NCBI GenBank assembly: GCA_045591885.1 | Contig: JAZNTT010000029.1 | Coordinates: forward strand, 1-56,650 | Length of the DNA: 56,650 bases | DNA from: Colimorpha_A sp045591885 | Lineage (GTDB): Bacteria > Bacillota > Clostridia > Oscillospirales > CAG-272 | Direction of reading: 5' to 3' | Part shown: in pieces, positions 45,679 through 54,832 of the stretch | How positions within the stretch are numbered: the stretch's first letter is position 1 | Layout: every line of letters begins with the position of its first letter | Notes under the pieces: generated by a model | Database searches by the model: none | Seen by the model: only the letters and a program-made list of their open reading frames with translations | What the model was told of the DNA's origin: nothing | Made by a program: the position numbers and the translations under genes

Positions 45679-46547
45679 CACTTATTCTCGTAATTCAAAA
45701 ATTCCTTGTAGACCGCGTTTTTGGGAAGCCCCCTATCCTTTGCCGCCGCTTTTACAGCCGACATCTTGTCGAGTCCCATTTTGTCAACGTAATAAATAAC
45801 GTGCTCGGGCAGAGTCATATCGACCCAGAACGCATCGCCGCTATCCTTTCTGCCGTCAACGACGATGACAAACTCCCCTCTCGGCTCGGTCTTTTCAAAA
45901 TGCGCTAAGGCATCACCGAGGGTGAAACGAAGGACCTCCTCGTTCCGCTTCGTAAGCTCACGGCAAAAAGCCGCCTTGCGATCGCGCCCAAAGGCGTCAG
46001 CCATCATAGCAACAGTTTCGGTAAGACGGTGAGGCGCTTCGTAGAAGATAATGCTCCGCTCCTCGCCCGAAAGCGTGTTAAGGCGCTCTTTTTTAGCGTT
46101 GTCCTTCCCCTCAAGGAAGCCCTCGAAGACGAATCGGCGCGTCGAAAGCCCCGAAAGCGCAAGCGCGTTTACCGCAGCACAGGCGCCGGGGACTGCAACG
46201 ACGTTTATTCCGTTTTCCGCGCAAAGACGAACGAGATCCTCGCCGGGATCGCTTATCGCAGGCGTTCCGGCATCAGTCACAAGCGCACAGCTTTCGCCGT
46301 TTTTGAGACGCTGAAGTATCATTTCGCCCGCAGAGCGCTTCGTATGCTCCTCATAGGTAACACAGGGCTTCTTTATCTCATAAGCAGAAAGAAGCTTCGC
46401 TGTTACTCTCGTGTCCTCTGCGGCAATAAAGTCGCACTCCGTCAAGGTCTTGACGGCGCGATAGGTCATATCGTCGAGATTTCCTATCGGCGTTGCGACA
46501 AGATAGAGCGTCGACGGTAAAATTTTGTTCTTCTCGGTATCGGACAT
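45678..46547 (-). CDS. rsmI: 16S rRNA (cytidine1402-2'-O)-methyltransferase RsmI
   Basis: 289 residues. Tetrapyrrole-methylase fold: LYLVATPIGNLDDMTYRA, EDTRVTAKLL, TDAGTPAISDPG, VPGACAAVNAL and FEGFLEGK, then AFCRELTKRNEE. Methylates the ribose of C1402 in the decoding centre. It overlaps nothing but lies four bases after the upstream methyltransferase gene, so the two are co-transcribed; in Firmicutes the pair commonly sits together. Confidence 0.97.
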   Translation of the reverse strand: MSDTEKNKILPSTLYLVATPIGNLDDMTYRAVKTLTECDFIAAEDTRVTAKLLSAYEIKKPCVTYEEHTKRSAGEMILQRLKNGESCALVTDAGTPAISDPGEDLVRLCAENGINVVAVPGACAAVNALALSGLSTRRFVFEGFLEGKDNAKKERLNTLSGEERSIIFYEAPHRLTETVAMMADAFGRDRKAAFCRELTKRNEEVLRFTLGDALAHFEKTEPRGEFVIVVDGRKDSGDAFWVDMTLPEHVIYYVDKMGLDKMSAVKAAAKDRGLPKNAVYKEFLNYENK

Positions 46548-46551
46548 AGTC

Positions 46552-47286
46552 TTATCCTTTCATCCAATTTCCGTTATCGTAGATGTATTTGCAGTCGTCA
46601 CTTTCGTTACCGTTTCCGTCGGTCAGAATAAGCGGTCTCATCACGTTAACGCCGCTTTTTCCGCCCTTTTTGGCAGAAACGAGAACAAGGCATGGCGCGT
46701 GAGATACACTTTGAAAAACGAAGCAAATATTCTTCGGCTCAAGCTTGCTTTCACGAAGTGCAGAAATGAGATCCGTCAGCCGATCGGGACGGTAAACGAC
46801 GTAAGCATCTCCGCCGTATTTAAGCATACACGAAGCCGCATAGCAGAGGTCGCCTATATCGCCGTTAAGCTCGTGACGCGCGGCGTATTTGCCGTCGTCC
46901 TCGTTGCGCTTTCCGCCGCCGACCTTCATGTACGGCGGATTCATAAATACCGCGTCACATTCGGTCTTAAAATCTCTTGCGTCGGTGCATACCGCCTCGA
47001 CAACACCGTCAAGACCGTTCAAAGCTGCGTTTCTTTCAGTAAGAGACGCGTAATACTCCTGCACCTCAAGAGCAAATATTTTCTTAAACTTACCCCTCTC
47101 TGCAAGCAGAAGCGAGATTATACCGCTTCCCGACCCTATCTCGGCGGCAATACCCGTTTTTTTGCCCTTTATGAATGCAGAAAGAAGATAAGCGTCGGTG
47201 CCGTAGGTAAGTCCTTTTTTGTTCTGAATTAGCTTGATGCCGTCATTTACCTCGGTCAAGCTTTCGTTTTCAAAAATATCGGTCAT
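46552..47286 (-). CDS. tRNA1(Val) adenine-37 N6-methyltransferase-like (YfiC/YabB)
   Basis: 244 residues. Class I SAM-dependent methyltransferase: AAEIGSGSGIISLLLAERG (SAM loop), FALEVQ, then the catalytic NPPYMK (NPPY, N6-adenine type). Relatives in Bacillus (YabB) and E. coli (TrmN6) methylate A37 of tRNA(Val). The first 35 residues contain GLTYGTDAYLLSAFI typical of the family. It overlaps the aminotransferase stop by four bases. Confidence 0.93.
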   Translation of the reverse strand: MTDIFENESLTEVNDGIKLIQNKKGLTYGTDAYLLSAFIKGKKTGIAAEIGSGSGIISLLLAERGKFKKIFALEVQEYYASLTERNAALNGLDGVVEAVCTDARDFKTECDAVFMNPPYMKVGGGKRNEDDGKYAARHELNGDIGDLCYAASCMLKYGGDAYVVYRPDRLTDLISALRESKLEPKNICFVFQSVSHAPCLVLVSAKKGGKSGVNVMRPLILTDGNGNESDDCKYIYDNGNWMKG

Positions 47287-48467
47287 TGAAAGAGATCTAT
47301 TGCCTTTCCGAAGGCGGGAAGCGAGCGCCTTACCGTCTCTTCGGAAACACAGTAAGAAATGCGCAAATATCCGGAACAGCCGAAGCCGTCACCGGGAACG
47401 AGAAGAAGCCCAAGCTCCTTTGCCTTCTCGCTGAATTTCACGGCGTCACCGCCGGGTGCTTTCACGAAAAGATAAAACGCGCCGTCGGGAACGACACAGC
47501 TGTAACCCATAACGGTAAGCGCGGCGTATAGATTATCACGGTTTTTCCTGTAAACGGTAAGATCGCTCACCTGACCCGTGCAGGAGGCAACGACCTTCTG
47601 CATAAAGGTCGGGGCGCAAACGTAGCCAAGCGATCTACCCGCGCCGCATATAGCGAAGTAAAGCTCGTCAATATCGCTGACCCCGTCGGGAAGCGCGATA
47701 TAACCGATTCGCTCACCGGGAAGCGAAAGCGACTTCGAGTAGGAGTAGCAAATGACGGTGTCGGAGTAAATATCGGGAATGTACGGAACGCTCTTACCGT
47801 AGGTAAGCTCGCGGTACGGCTCGTCGGAGATTATGTATATCGGGTGACCGTATTCCTTCGATTTTGCTCTCAAAAGCGAAGCCAACTCCGAAAGCGACCT
47901 TTCGCTGTAAATAACGCCCGATGGATTGTTCGGAGAATTGATGATGACTCCTTGCGTTTTTTCATTTATCAGCTTCTTGATTTCGGGAATATTAAGTTCA
48001 AAATTCTCGGTGTCCGCATCGGCAACGAGAAGCTTACCGCCGTTATTTTCGGTAAAAACCCTGTATTCGGGGAAGAACGGCGCCTGAACGATAAATTCGT
48101 TATTTTCACCGCTGACGAGCGCACGAACGGTAATACATAGAGAAGCTGCCGCGCCGCAGGTCATATATATCTTGTCGGGCGAAATTTTCGCGCCGTAACG
48201 CACCGCAAGATCATCAGCTATCGCCTTTCGGGTAGCAGCATCACCCTGCGCCGACGAATATCCGTGAAGCGAGCAGGGGTCACTTTCTGCAAGTATCTTT
48301 CCCATTTCGGACAAGACCGCCTGCGGAGGAGGAGTGGAGGGATTGCCCAAGCTGAAATCGAAGACGTTTTCATCGCCTATCTCTTTTTTCAGCTTCTTTC
48401 CGTATTCAAAAAGCTCTCTGATCGACGACGGCGCCGATCCGAGACGGTACATTTCGGAATTGATCAT
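47283..48467 (-). CDS. PLP-dependent aminotransferase, class I fold
   Basis: 394 residues. GNPSTPPP near residue 43, INSPNNPSGVIYS, ISDEPYRELTYG and the PLP-lysine motif CYSYSKSLSLPGERIGY. Fold type I aspartate-aminotransferase-like; the substrate cannot be fixed from sequence, and an aromatic or branched-chain amino acid is possible. The start at 48467 has AGGTGG five bases upstream. It is divergent from pheA, which could hint at use of aromatic keto acids. Confidence 0.93.
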   Translation of the reverse strand: MINSEMYRLGSAPSSIRELFEYGKKLKKEIGDENVFDFSLGNPSTPPPQAVLSEMGKILAESDPCSLHGYSSAQGDAATRKAIADDLAVRYGAKISPDKIYMTCGAAASLCITVRALVSGENNEFIVQAPFFPEYRVFTENNGGKLLVADADTENFELNIPEIKKLINEKTQGVIINSPNNPSGVIYSERSLSELASLLRAKSKEYGHPIYIISDEPYRELTYGKSVPYIPDIYSDTVICYSYSKSLSLPGERIGYIALPDGVSDIDELYFAICGAGRSLGYVCAPTFMQKVVASCTGQVSDLTVYRKNRDNLYAALTVMGYSCVVPDGAFYLFVKAPGGDAVKFSEKAKELGLLLVPGDGFGCSGYLRISYCVSEETVRRSLPAFGKAIDLFQ

Positions 48468-48544
48468 AAGAACCACCTGAATCACTTAATAAAAACATAA
48501 TAGCACTTTTTTCTCATTTCGTCAATAAAAATTGCTTTAGTCTA

Positions 48545-48573
48545 TTGAAATTGTTTGATTTATGTTATATAAT
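48545..48573 (+). promoter_or_regulatory. Sigma-A promoter of the aromatic amino acid operon
   Basis: TTGAAA (48545-48550), a 17-bp spacer and TATAAT (48568-48573). The leader is only about 45 bases long, so no T-box or other large riboswitch fits upstream of pheA. Confidence 0.82.
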
Positions 48574-48624
48574 ATGATATTATAGTAAAATTTTTCTAAA
48601 AACCAACCCGATCGGGAGAACACA

Positions 48625-49719
48625 ATGAGCGATCTTACAAAAGTCAGAGCAGAAATAAACGAAATAGACAAGGAAATGGCAAAGCTCTTTGAACGCCGTA
48701 TGAGGGCGGCAGAGCAGGTCGCCGCTCACAAAAAAAGTGTCGGCATGCCTATTCTCGACGAAAAGCGTGAGCGCGAGGTCATAACGCGCAACTGCGAGTA
48801 CGTTTCCGACCCCGTAATAAAAGAGTATTACGTCAATTACATATCCGAAACGATGAAGATATCAAGAGCGTATCAGAACCGCCTTATGAACGGAATGAAG
48901 ATCGCATATTCGGGCACAGTCGGTGCCTTTGCACATATCGCGGCAGGCAAGATCTTTGGGGTCGGTGAAAGAGTTGCGTTCGGCAACTTCACCGAAGCGT
49001 ATAACTCCGTCGTCTCCGGCGAATGCGACTGCGCAGTCCTTCCGATGGAAAACAGCTACGCAGGAGACGTCGGACAGGTAATAGATATGCTCTTCTCAGG
49101 CCCGCTTTACGTTAGCGGCGTATACGATCTTCCCGTTGTCCACGATCTCGTTGCGATTCCCGGTGCGGTCAAGAGTGAAATCAAAAAGGTAATAAGCCAC
49201 CCGCAGGCGCTCAGCCAGTGCGCGAATTATATCAGAAACAACGGCTTCGAGCAGGTGCAGTACGAAAACACCGCAATGGCGGCAAAGGCAGTAAGCGAAA
49301 TGGCAGACAAGACCGTCGGTGCTATCTGCTCCGAGGAATGTGCCGAGATATTCGGTCTTACAGTGCTTGAAAGACACATAAACGAAAGCCGTTCGAACAC
49401 GACGCGCTTCGGAGTATTCACCCGCGCGCCTATCGACCACGGCATAAAGGAAGCACCCGAAAACCGCTTCATACTGATGTTCACTGTCCGCAACGAAGCC
49501 GGATCGCTCTCCGAAGCGATAAACATAATCGGACGTCACGGCTATAACATGACAACACTTCGCTCGCGCCCGATGAAGGAGCTTCTTTGGAGCTACTATT
49601 TCTACGTCGAATGTGAAGGCACGCTCACCGAAAAGGAAGCAAAGGTGCTGAAGGACGAGCTGTCCTGCTTCTGCGACCGCCTCAAGATCGCAGGCGCATA
49701 CAAAACGAAAACCCTTTAA
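48625..49719 (+). CDS. pheA: Bifunctional chorismate mutase/prephenate dehydratase
   Basis: 364 residues. N-terminal AroQ-type chorismate mutase (about 1-85: VRAEINEIDKEMAKLFERR and HKKSVGMPILDEKRE), then prephenate dehydratase (about 93-270, with AYSGTVGAFAHIAA and the catalytic NTTRFGVF motif), then a C-terminal ACT domain (about 280-355, NEAGSLSEAINIIG and LRSRP) for phenylalanine feedback. Converts chorismate to phenylpyruvate. First gene of the operon. GGGAG lies eight bases before the ATG. Confidence 0.97.
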   Translation: MSDLTKVRAEINEIDKEMAKLFERRMRAAEQVAAHKKSVGMPILDEKREREVITRNCEYVSDPVIKEYYVNYISETMKISRAYQNRLMNGMKIAYSGTVGAFAHIAAGKIFGVGERVAFGNFTEAYNSVVSGECDCAVLPMENSYAGDVGQVIDMLFSGPLYVSGVYDLPVVHDLVAIPGAVKSEIKKVISHPQALSQCANYIRNNGFEQVQYENTAMAAKAVSEMADKTVGAICSEECAEIFGLTVLERHINESRSNTTRFGVFTRAPIDHGIKEAPENRFILMFTVRNEAGSLSEAINIIGRHGYNMTTLRSRPMKELLWSYYFYVECEGTLTEKEAKVLKDELSCFCDRLKIAGAYKTKTL

Positions 49720-49728
49720 GGAATATTT

Positions 49729-50739
49729 ATGAACACGATAAAAGTAAACCTCGGCGAAAACAGCTATAACGTATACGTCGGTGGGGGTCTGATAAACGAG
49801 GCAAAAAATCTCTTTAACCTCGACCGCAAGGTTCTGATCGTAACCGACGACGGAGTTCCGACCGAATATTCAAAGGCAGTTGCCGAGCAGTGTAAGGAAG
49901 CATATATAGTAACCGTGCCGCAGGGCGAGGGATCAAAAAGCATCGAGACGCTTTCCCTGCTCCTCTCCGAAATGCTGAATAACGGCTTCAACCGAAATGA
50001 CTGCGCAGTCTCGGTCGGCGGAGGTGTTGTCGGAGACCTTACCGGCTTTGCCGCATCCTGCTATATGAGAGGTATCGACTTCTACAATATACCGACAACG
50101 GTCCTCTCGCAGGTCGACTCGTCCGTCGGCGGAAAAACGGGAATCAACTTCGGCGGAGTAAAAAACACAGTCGGCGCGTTCAAGCAACCGAAGGGAGTTG
50201 TCGCGGACATAAACACCCTCGCATCGCTCCCCGACCGCCAAATTTCAAACGGACTTTGCGAAGCGCTCAAAATGGCGGCAACCTTCGACTCCGAGCTGTT
50301 TGAGATATTCGAAAACGAGATCCCGACAGAACAGCTTGAAAAGATAATCGCAAAAAGCGTTGAAATAAAAGTAAAGGTCGTCGAAGAGGACGAAAAGGAA
50401 TCAGGGCTGCGCCGCGTGCTGAATTTCGGACACACGGTAGGTCACGGAATCGAATCGCTCGGACTCGGATATTACCACGGCGAGTGCGTCGCGCTCGGAA
50501 TGATACCGATGTGCGGAGAGGGCGTAAGGGAACGCCTGATCCCGATACTCAAAAAGCTGAACCTCCCGACAGAATCGGATTTCGATATCGATAAAGCGTT
50601 CGAGGCAGTCTCGCACGATAAAAAATCGACCTCCTCGGGAATAAACGCAGTATTCTGCGAAAAGATCGGCACGTATACGGTGAAAAAAGTAACGCTAAAT
50701 GAGCTGAAAGAGCTTACAGAAAACGCTAAAATTTATTGA
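49729..50739 (+). CDS. aroB: 3-Dehydroquinate synthase
   Basis: 336 residues. NAD-dependent cyclase converting DAHP to 3-dehydroquinate. SVGGGVVGDLTGFAAS, IPTTVLSQVDSSVGGKTGIN and LNFGHTVGHGIE carry the zinc- and NAD-binding residues. Slightly shorter than the usual 350-360. Nine bases after pheA. Confidence 0.97.
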   Translation: MNTIKVNLGENSYNVYVGGGLINEAKNLFNLDRKVLIVTDDGVPTEYSKAVAEQCKEAYIVTVPQGEGSKSIETLSLLLSEMLNNGFNRNDCAVSVGGGVVGDLTGFAASCYMRGIDFYNIPTTVLSQVDSSVGGKTGINFGGVKNTVGAFKQPKGVVADINTLASLPDRQISNGLCEALKMAATFDSELFEIFENEIPTEQLEKIIAKSVEIKVKVVEEDEKESGLRRVLNFGHTVGHGIESLGLGYYHGECVALGMIPMCGEGVRERLIPILKKLNLPTESDFDIDKAFEAVSHDKKSTSSGINAVFCEKIGTYTVKKVTLNELKELTENAKIY

Positions 50740-50747
50740 AGCACAAA

Positions 50748-50891
50748 ACACCTTCTCCTGAGGGAGAAGGGGGACCACGAAGTGGTGGATGAGGAGTAAA
50801 TTCCCTTTTTAGACACCTCATCCGTCCGAGGTTTACCTCTTAGACACCTTCTCCCACTGGAGAAGGCGGCGGGAGCAAGCCCCCGCCCTAC
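50748..50891. repeat. Composite dispersed repeats between aroB and aroC
   Basis: CACCTTCTCC-TGA-GGGAGAAGG hairpin (50750-50771), CCAC/GTGG stem, a second inverted ACACCTTCTCCC...GGAGAAGG unit (50844-50866) and the GGCGGGAGCAAGCCCCCGCC palindrome (50868-50887). This module type is widespread between genes in gut Firmicutes (recollection). No terminator T-run, so the operon may continue across it. Confidence 0.8.
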
Positions 50892-50932
50892 TGTGAAGCT
50901 TCTAACCATCTCCGATAAAAAGGACCAAAACC

Positions 50933-52027
50933 ATGAAAAACACATTTGGAAACAATCTTCATATAACCCTCGGCGGCGAAAGCCACGGTGACTCGCTCTT
51001 CGCAGTCCTCGACGGTCTGCGTCCGGGAACGGTGATAGACGAAAGCTATATCGCATCGCGTCTTACTCTCCGCCGTCCGTCGGGCAATATATCGACGCCC
51101 CGTAAGGAAGCCGACGAATTCAAAATAATCAGCGGCGTATACGATGGCAAGGCAACGGGAACTCCCCTCTGCATAATTATCCCGAATACCGCGAAGAAGA
51201 GCGCAGACTACGATGAAACGCGCTATCTTCCCCGCCCATCACACGCAGATTATTCCGCATTCTTAAAATACGGCGGCTATCAGGACCACCGCGGAGGCGG
51301 ACATTTTTCGGGCAGAGTTACAGCCGCGCTCGTCGCGGCAGGCGCTATCGCACAGCTTGCGCTTGAAAACGAGGGAATAAAGATCGGTACACACATAAAG
51401 AATATCGGTCCCGTAACCGACCGCGATTTTGAAGACCTCGAAAACGATATAGCATACCTCTCCGATAAGACCTTCCCCGTGCTCTCCGAAGAGTCGGGCG
51501 AGGAAATGATAAACGAGATCGAAAAAGCAAGAAACGACCTCGACAGCATCGGCGGAACGCTCGAAACCGCCGTCATCGGAATGAAGGGCGGCTACGGCGA
51601 GCCGTGGTTTGATACCTGCGAGGGTATGCTCTCTCACGCACTATTCTCGATCCCCGGCGTAAAGGCAGTCGGTTTCGGCATAGGCGAAGGATTCGGCACC
51701 ATTCGCGGAAGCGAGGCAAACGACGCTTTCACTTACGAAAACGGCAAGGTATTTACAAAAACGAACAACAACGGCGGAATCAACGGCGGAATCACAAACG
51801 GTATGCCGATAACCTTCACGGTAACCGTCAAGCCCACGCCGTCGATCGCCAAGGAGCAGTCGACAGTCGATCTCAAAAACCGTGAGAACAAAACTCTCTC
51901 TGTTCACGGCAGACACGACCCCTGTATCGTACACCGCGCGGCATCGGTAGTAAACGCCGTCACCGCACTCACACTTCTTGACCTGATTTACACGCGCGAC
52001 GGAAACGCGCCGAAAGGAAATATATGA
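50933..52027 (+). CDS. aroC: Chorismate synthase
   Basis: 364 residues, normal length. FMN-dependent elimination of phosphate from EPSP. GESHGDSLFAVLDGLRPG at the N-terminus, YQDHRGGGHFSGR and the C-terminal SVHGRHDPCIVHRA motif, all diagnostic. It overlaps the next gene by four bases. Confidence 0.98.
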   Translation: MKNTFGNNLHITLGGESHGDSLFAVLDGLRPGTVIDESYIASRLTLRRPSGNISTPRKEADEFKIISGVYDGKATGTPLCIIIPNTAKKSADYDETRYLPRPSHADYSAFLKYGGYQDHRGGGHFSGRVTAALVAAGAIAQLALENEGIKIGTHIKNIGPVTDRDFEDLENDIAYLSDKTFPVLSEESGEEMINEIEKARNDLDSIGGTLETAVIGMKGGYGEPWFDTCEGMLSHALFSIPGVKAVGFGIGEGFGTIRGSEANDAFTYENGKVFTKTNNNGGINGGITNGMPITFTVTVKPTPSIAKEQSTVDLKNRENKTLSVHGRHDPCIVHRAASVVNAVTALTLLDLIYTRDGNAPKGNI

Positions 52028-53274
52028 AATACGGACTTATAGGCGAAAAGCTCACACATAGCTTTTCCCCCGAGATCCACGAAAAATTAGGCGACTACCC
52101 CTACGAGCTTCTTGAGCTTAGCAAAGAAGAGATCTGCACTTTTATGACCGAAAAGGACTTTTCGGCAATAAACGTAACGATCCCCTATAAAAAGGAAGTC
52201 ATTCCCTACCTCGACGAAATAAGCGAGGAAGCGAAAAAGATAGGCGCGGTCAATACCGTCGTAAACCGCAACGGAAAGCTTTACGGCTACAATACCGATT
52301 ACATGGGAATGTCGCGTCTCATTATGCGCGTAACAGACGGTAAAAAGCTCAGCGGCAAGGTGCTCATTCTCGGCACAGGCGGGACTGCTGTCACCGCAAG
52401 AGTCGTCGCACGCGACCTCGGAGCCGACGAGGTAATTACAGTCAGCCGTACCAAAACCGATGAAACGGTTACTTACGCAGAGGCAATCGAGCTTCACCCC
52501 GACGCGTCGTTTATCATAAACTGCACGCCTGTCGGAATGTATCCGAACGATTTTGAAAGCCCGATAGACCTCAAAAATTTCACTCAGCTTTCGGGCGTAA
52601 TCGACGCAATATATAACCCTCTCCGCACGCCTCTTATCCGTCAGGCAAAGAAGCTATGTATACCTGCCGAGGGCGGTCTGTATATGCTCGTTTCCCAAGC
52701 AGTTGCCGCTTACGGATACTTCTTCGATACCGAAGCGCCGACGGAGCTTTGTGACCGCATATATAACGAGGTGCTTCTCGAAAAGGAGAATATAGTCCTC
52801 GTCGGTATGCCGTCCTGCGGAAAATCGAGCATAGGCAAAGCGCTCTCTGTCACTCTGCGCCGTCATTTCTACGACAGCGACGAGCCGATAGCAGAGGACG
52901 CGAATATGTCTATTCCCGAAATTTTCCTGCGCTACGGAGAGACGCATTTCCGCTATCTCGAAACGAAATCAATAAAGAAGCTGTCAAGCGGAATCTGGAA
53001 CGCAGTCATCGCAACGGGCGGAGGTGCCGTTATCCGCGAGGAAAACGTCGATATGCTGAAAGCAAACGGACGCCTTATATTCATCGACAGATCCTTAGAA
53101 AACCTTACCCCGACCCCCGACCGTCCTCTTTCGGGCGATATGGATTCACTTCGCCGCCGCTACGAGGACAGATACCCGATATATACGTCGGTCTGCGACG
53201 ACGCGGTTGACGGAAACGGCACGGTCGCGGAGGTCGCGTCAAGTATAATCAAGCTTCTGAAAGATAAACAATGA
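52024..53274 (+). CDS. aroE: Fused shikimate dehydrogenase-shikimate kinase
   Basis: 416 residues, two enzymes in one chain. Residues 1-250 are shikimate dehydrogenase: THSFSPEIH (shikimate serines), NVTIPYKKEV (catalytic Lys), GAVNTVV, NTDYMGM and LGTGGTAVTARV (NADP loop). Residues 257-416 are shikimate kinase: VGMPSCGKSSIGKAL (Walker A), FYDSDEPI, ATGGGAVI and the lid DRPLSG. They catalyse consecutive pathway steps (3-dehydroshikimate to shikimate 3-phosphate), followed by AroA, encoded next. It overlaps aroC and aroA by four bases each. There is no stop or frameshift at the junction, so the fusion is real in this sequence. Confidence 0.96.
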   Translation: MKYGLIGEKLTHSFSPEIHEKLGDYPYELLELSKEEICTFMTEKDFSAINVTIPYKKEVIPYLDEISEEAKKIGAVNTVVNRNGKLYGYNTDYMGMSRLIMRVTDGKKLSGKVLILGTGGTAVTARVVARDLGADEVITVSRTKTDETVTYAEAIELHPDASFIINCTPVGMYPNDFESPIDLKNFTQLSGVIDAIYNPLRTPLIRQAKKLCIPAEGGLYMLVSQAVAAYGYFFDTEAPTELCDRIYNEVLLEKENIVLVGMPSCGKSSIGKALSVTLRRHFYDSDEPIAEDANMSIPEIFLRYGETHFRYLETKSIKKLSSGIWNAVIATGGGAVIREENVDMLKANGRLIFIDRSLENLTPTPDRPLSGDMDSLRRRYEDRYPIYTSVCDDAVDGNGTVAEVASSIIKLLKDKQ

Positions 53275-54461
53275 AAATACAGATAGAAAATACAACCTAC
53301 TCGGGTGAAATATCCGCGCCGCCCTCTAAAAGCGCCGCACACAGACGGCTCATCTGTGCCGCCCTCGCAAACGGAAAAAGCGTCATTCACGGCATTTCCG
53401 AATCGGAGGATATGAAGGCGACGATCGACTGTATAAGGGCGCTCGGCGCAACGGTCGAAAAGAACGGCGACACAGTAACCGTCATAGGTTGCGACCCGAA
53501 AAACCGCGAAAAAGCAACCCTTAACTGCCGCGAAAGCGGAAGCACGCTTCGCTTCTTCGTTCCGATCTGTCTGCTTTCGGATAAGGAAGCAACCCTTAAC
53601 GGAAGCGAGCGCCTGATGTCGCGTCCCCTTGAGCCGTATGAAGAGATATGCGTCGCTCAGGGAATGGACTATATACTGACAGAAAATAACCTGACCGTCA
53701 AAGGACCGATTACAAGCGGACATTTCCGCCTGCGCGGCGACGTGTCGAGCCAATTTATAAGCGGACTTATGTTCGCGCTTCCCCTCTGTGACGGCTTCAG
53801 CGTAATTGAACTGATACCGCCCGTTATGTCGGCATCGTATATCGCAATGACGGTCGAGGCGCTGAAGGAATTTGGCGTCCGCGCCGAAGTCACCGAGGAC
53901 AACATGATAATAATTCACGGCGGTCAAAAATATAAGCCGACCAACTGCGTAGTCGAGGGCGACTGGTCAAACGCCGCGTTTTTCCTTGCCTTAAACACCC
54001 TCGGCTCTGATATCGAAATAAACGGTCTGCGCCGTCATTCGCTTCAGGGCGACGAGGTGATAATAAAGCTGCTCGGTAAGCTCTCGCGTACCTGCCCGAC
54101 GATAGACGTATCCGATTGTCCCGACCTTGCCCCTATCCTTATGGCGACCGCAGCGGCTCTTAACGGCGTACACCTAACGAATACCGACCGCCTGAAGATC
54201 AAGGAGTCGGACCGCGGCGAAGCAATGGCAACCGAGCTTCGTAAGCTCGGCGTGACAGTTACCGTCGGCGATAACGAAATAACAGTCACCGCCCCCGAAT
54301 CGCTCACCGCACCGAAAGAACCTCTCTGCGGACATAACGACCATAGAATCGTTATGGCGTCCGCCGTCATTCTTTCCCTTGTCGGCGGCGAGATCGACGG
54401 CTGCGAGGCAGTAAGTAAGTCCTTCCCCGATTTCTTTGAGATTCTCAGCTCATTAAAATAA
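53271..54461 (+). CDS. aroA: 3-Phosphoshikimate 1-carboxyvinyltransferase (EPSP synthase)
   Basis: 396 residues, short for the family (about 425). APPSKSAAHRRLI (phosphate site), ESGSTLRFFVPI, the conserved LMSRPLEPYEE, VEGDWSNAAFFL, LKIKESDRGEAMATEL and GHNDHRIVMA. The usual LxGNAGTxxR motif is replaced by the ESGST form seen in class II-like and clostridial enzymes, which generally tolerate glyphosate better (family knowledge, not shown here). Confidence 0.97.
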   Translation: MKIQIENTTYSGEISAPPSKSAAHRRLICAALANGKSVIHGISESEDMKATIDCIRALGATVEKNGDTVTVIGCDPKNREKATLNCRESGSTLRFFVPICLLSDKEATLNGSERLMSRPLEPYEEICVAQGMDYILTENNLTVKGPITSGHFRLRGDVSSQFISGLMFALPLCDGFSVIELIPPVMSASYIAMTVEALKEFGVRAEVTEDNMIIIHGGQKYKPTNCVVEGDWSNAAFFLALNTLGSDIEINGLRRHSLQGDEVIIKLLGKLSRTCPTIDVSDCPDLAPILMATAAALNGVHLTNTDRLKIKESDRGEAMATELRKLGVTVTVGDNEITVTAPESLTAPKEPLCGHNDHRIVMASAVILSLVGGEIDGCEAVSKSFPDFFEILSSLK

Positions 54462-54576
54462 CTGTCAAAAGCATATCAAAATCTTAGCAACCTCCCAATG
54501 TCCGCCCGAGATTCCGCCGCGCTTACGCTTGGCGCCGCTTCGCGGTTCGACTGCGCGCCGCCGTCACCCTAATCGC

Positions 54577-54640
54577 GACCCCCCAAAAGCTCATTACATT
54601 CGCTTCGGGGAACCCCTCACCGCAAGTCGAATGAGTCTGG
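54577..54640. repeat. CCCC-AA...GGGGAACC dispersed repeat, copy C
   Basis: GCTCATT pairs with AATGAG across ACATTCGCTTCGGGGAACCCC. Shares the loop sequence TTCGCTTCGGGGAACC with the modules at 40857 and 45463. Confidence 0.7.
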
Positions 54641-54671
54641 CGGCGCTCCGCTCAGAATGACGCGGGCGGCC

Positions 54672-54785
54672 GAAAGAGGTTTTCAAAGGGGAAAACGTGT
54701 GAAAATTTGCGAAGGCAAATTTTCATCGGTTGTCACCTTGGTGCCGTGCTTTGGTCACCTTTCTTGGGCAAGCAAGAAAGGTGAG
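54672..54785 (+). repeat. Dispersed structured repeat, copy 2 (upstream of tyrA)
   Basis: Homologous to 23353-23492. Stems: GTTTTC/GGAAAAC; GAAAATTTGC-GAAG-GCAAATTTTC (54701-54724); and a perfect 12-bp TCACCTTTCTTG/CAAGAAAGGTGA hairpin. The loop GAAG and the CCTTGGTGCCGTGCTTTGGT core are conserved while stem bases differ in pairs from copy 1. Confidence 0.85.
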
Positions 54786-54807
54786 AAAAAAGAAAAATCT
54801 TATGATA

Positions 54808-54832
54808 CGGCGGGAGCAAGCCCCCGCCCTAC
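54808..54832. repeat. GCGGG-type palindrome copy upstream of tyrA
   Basis: GGCGGGAGCAAGCCCCCGCC followed by CTAC, almost identical to 50868-50891 and inverted relative to 5796-5820. Confidence 0.85.

Noticed and set aside
48574..48624. Attenuator or T-box before pheA
   Set aside because: The leader is about 45 bases and contains no T-box sequence, hairpin or Phe-rich leader peptide.
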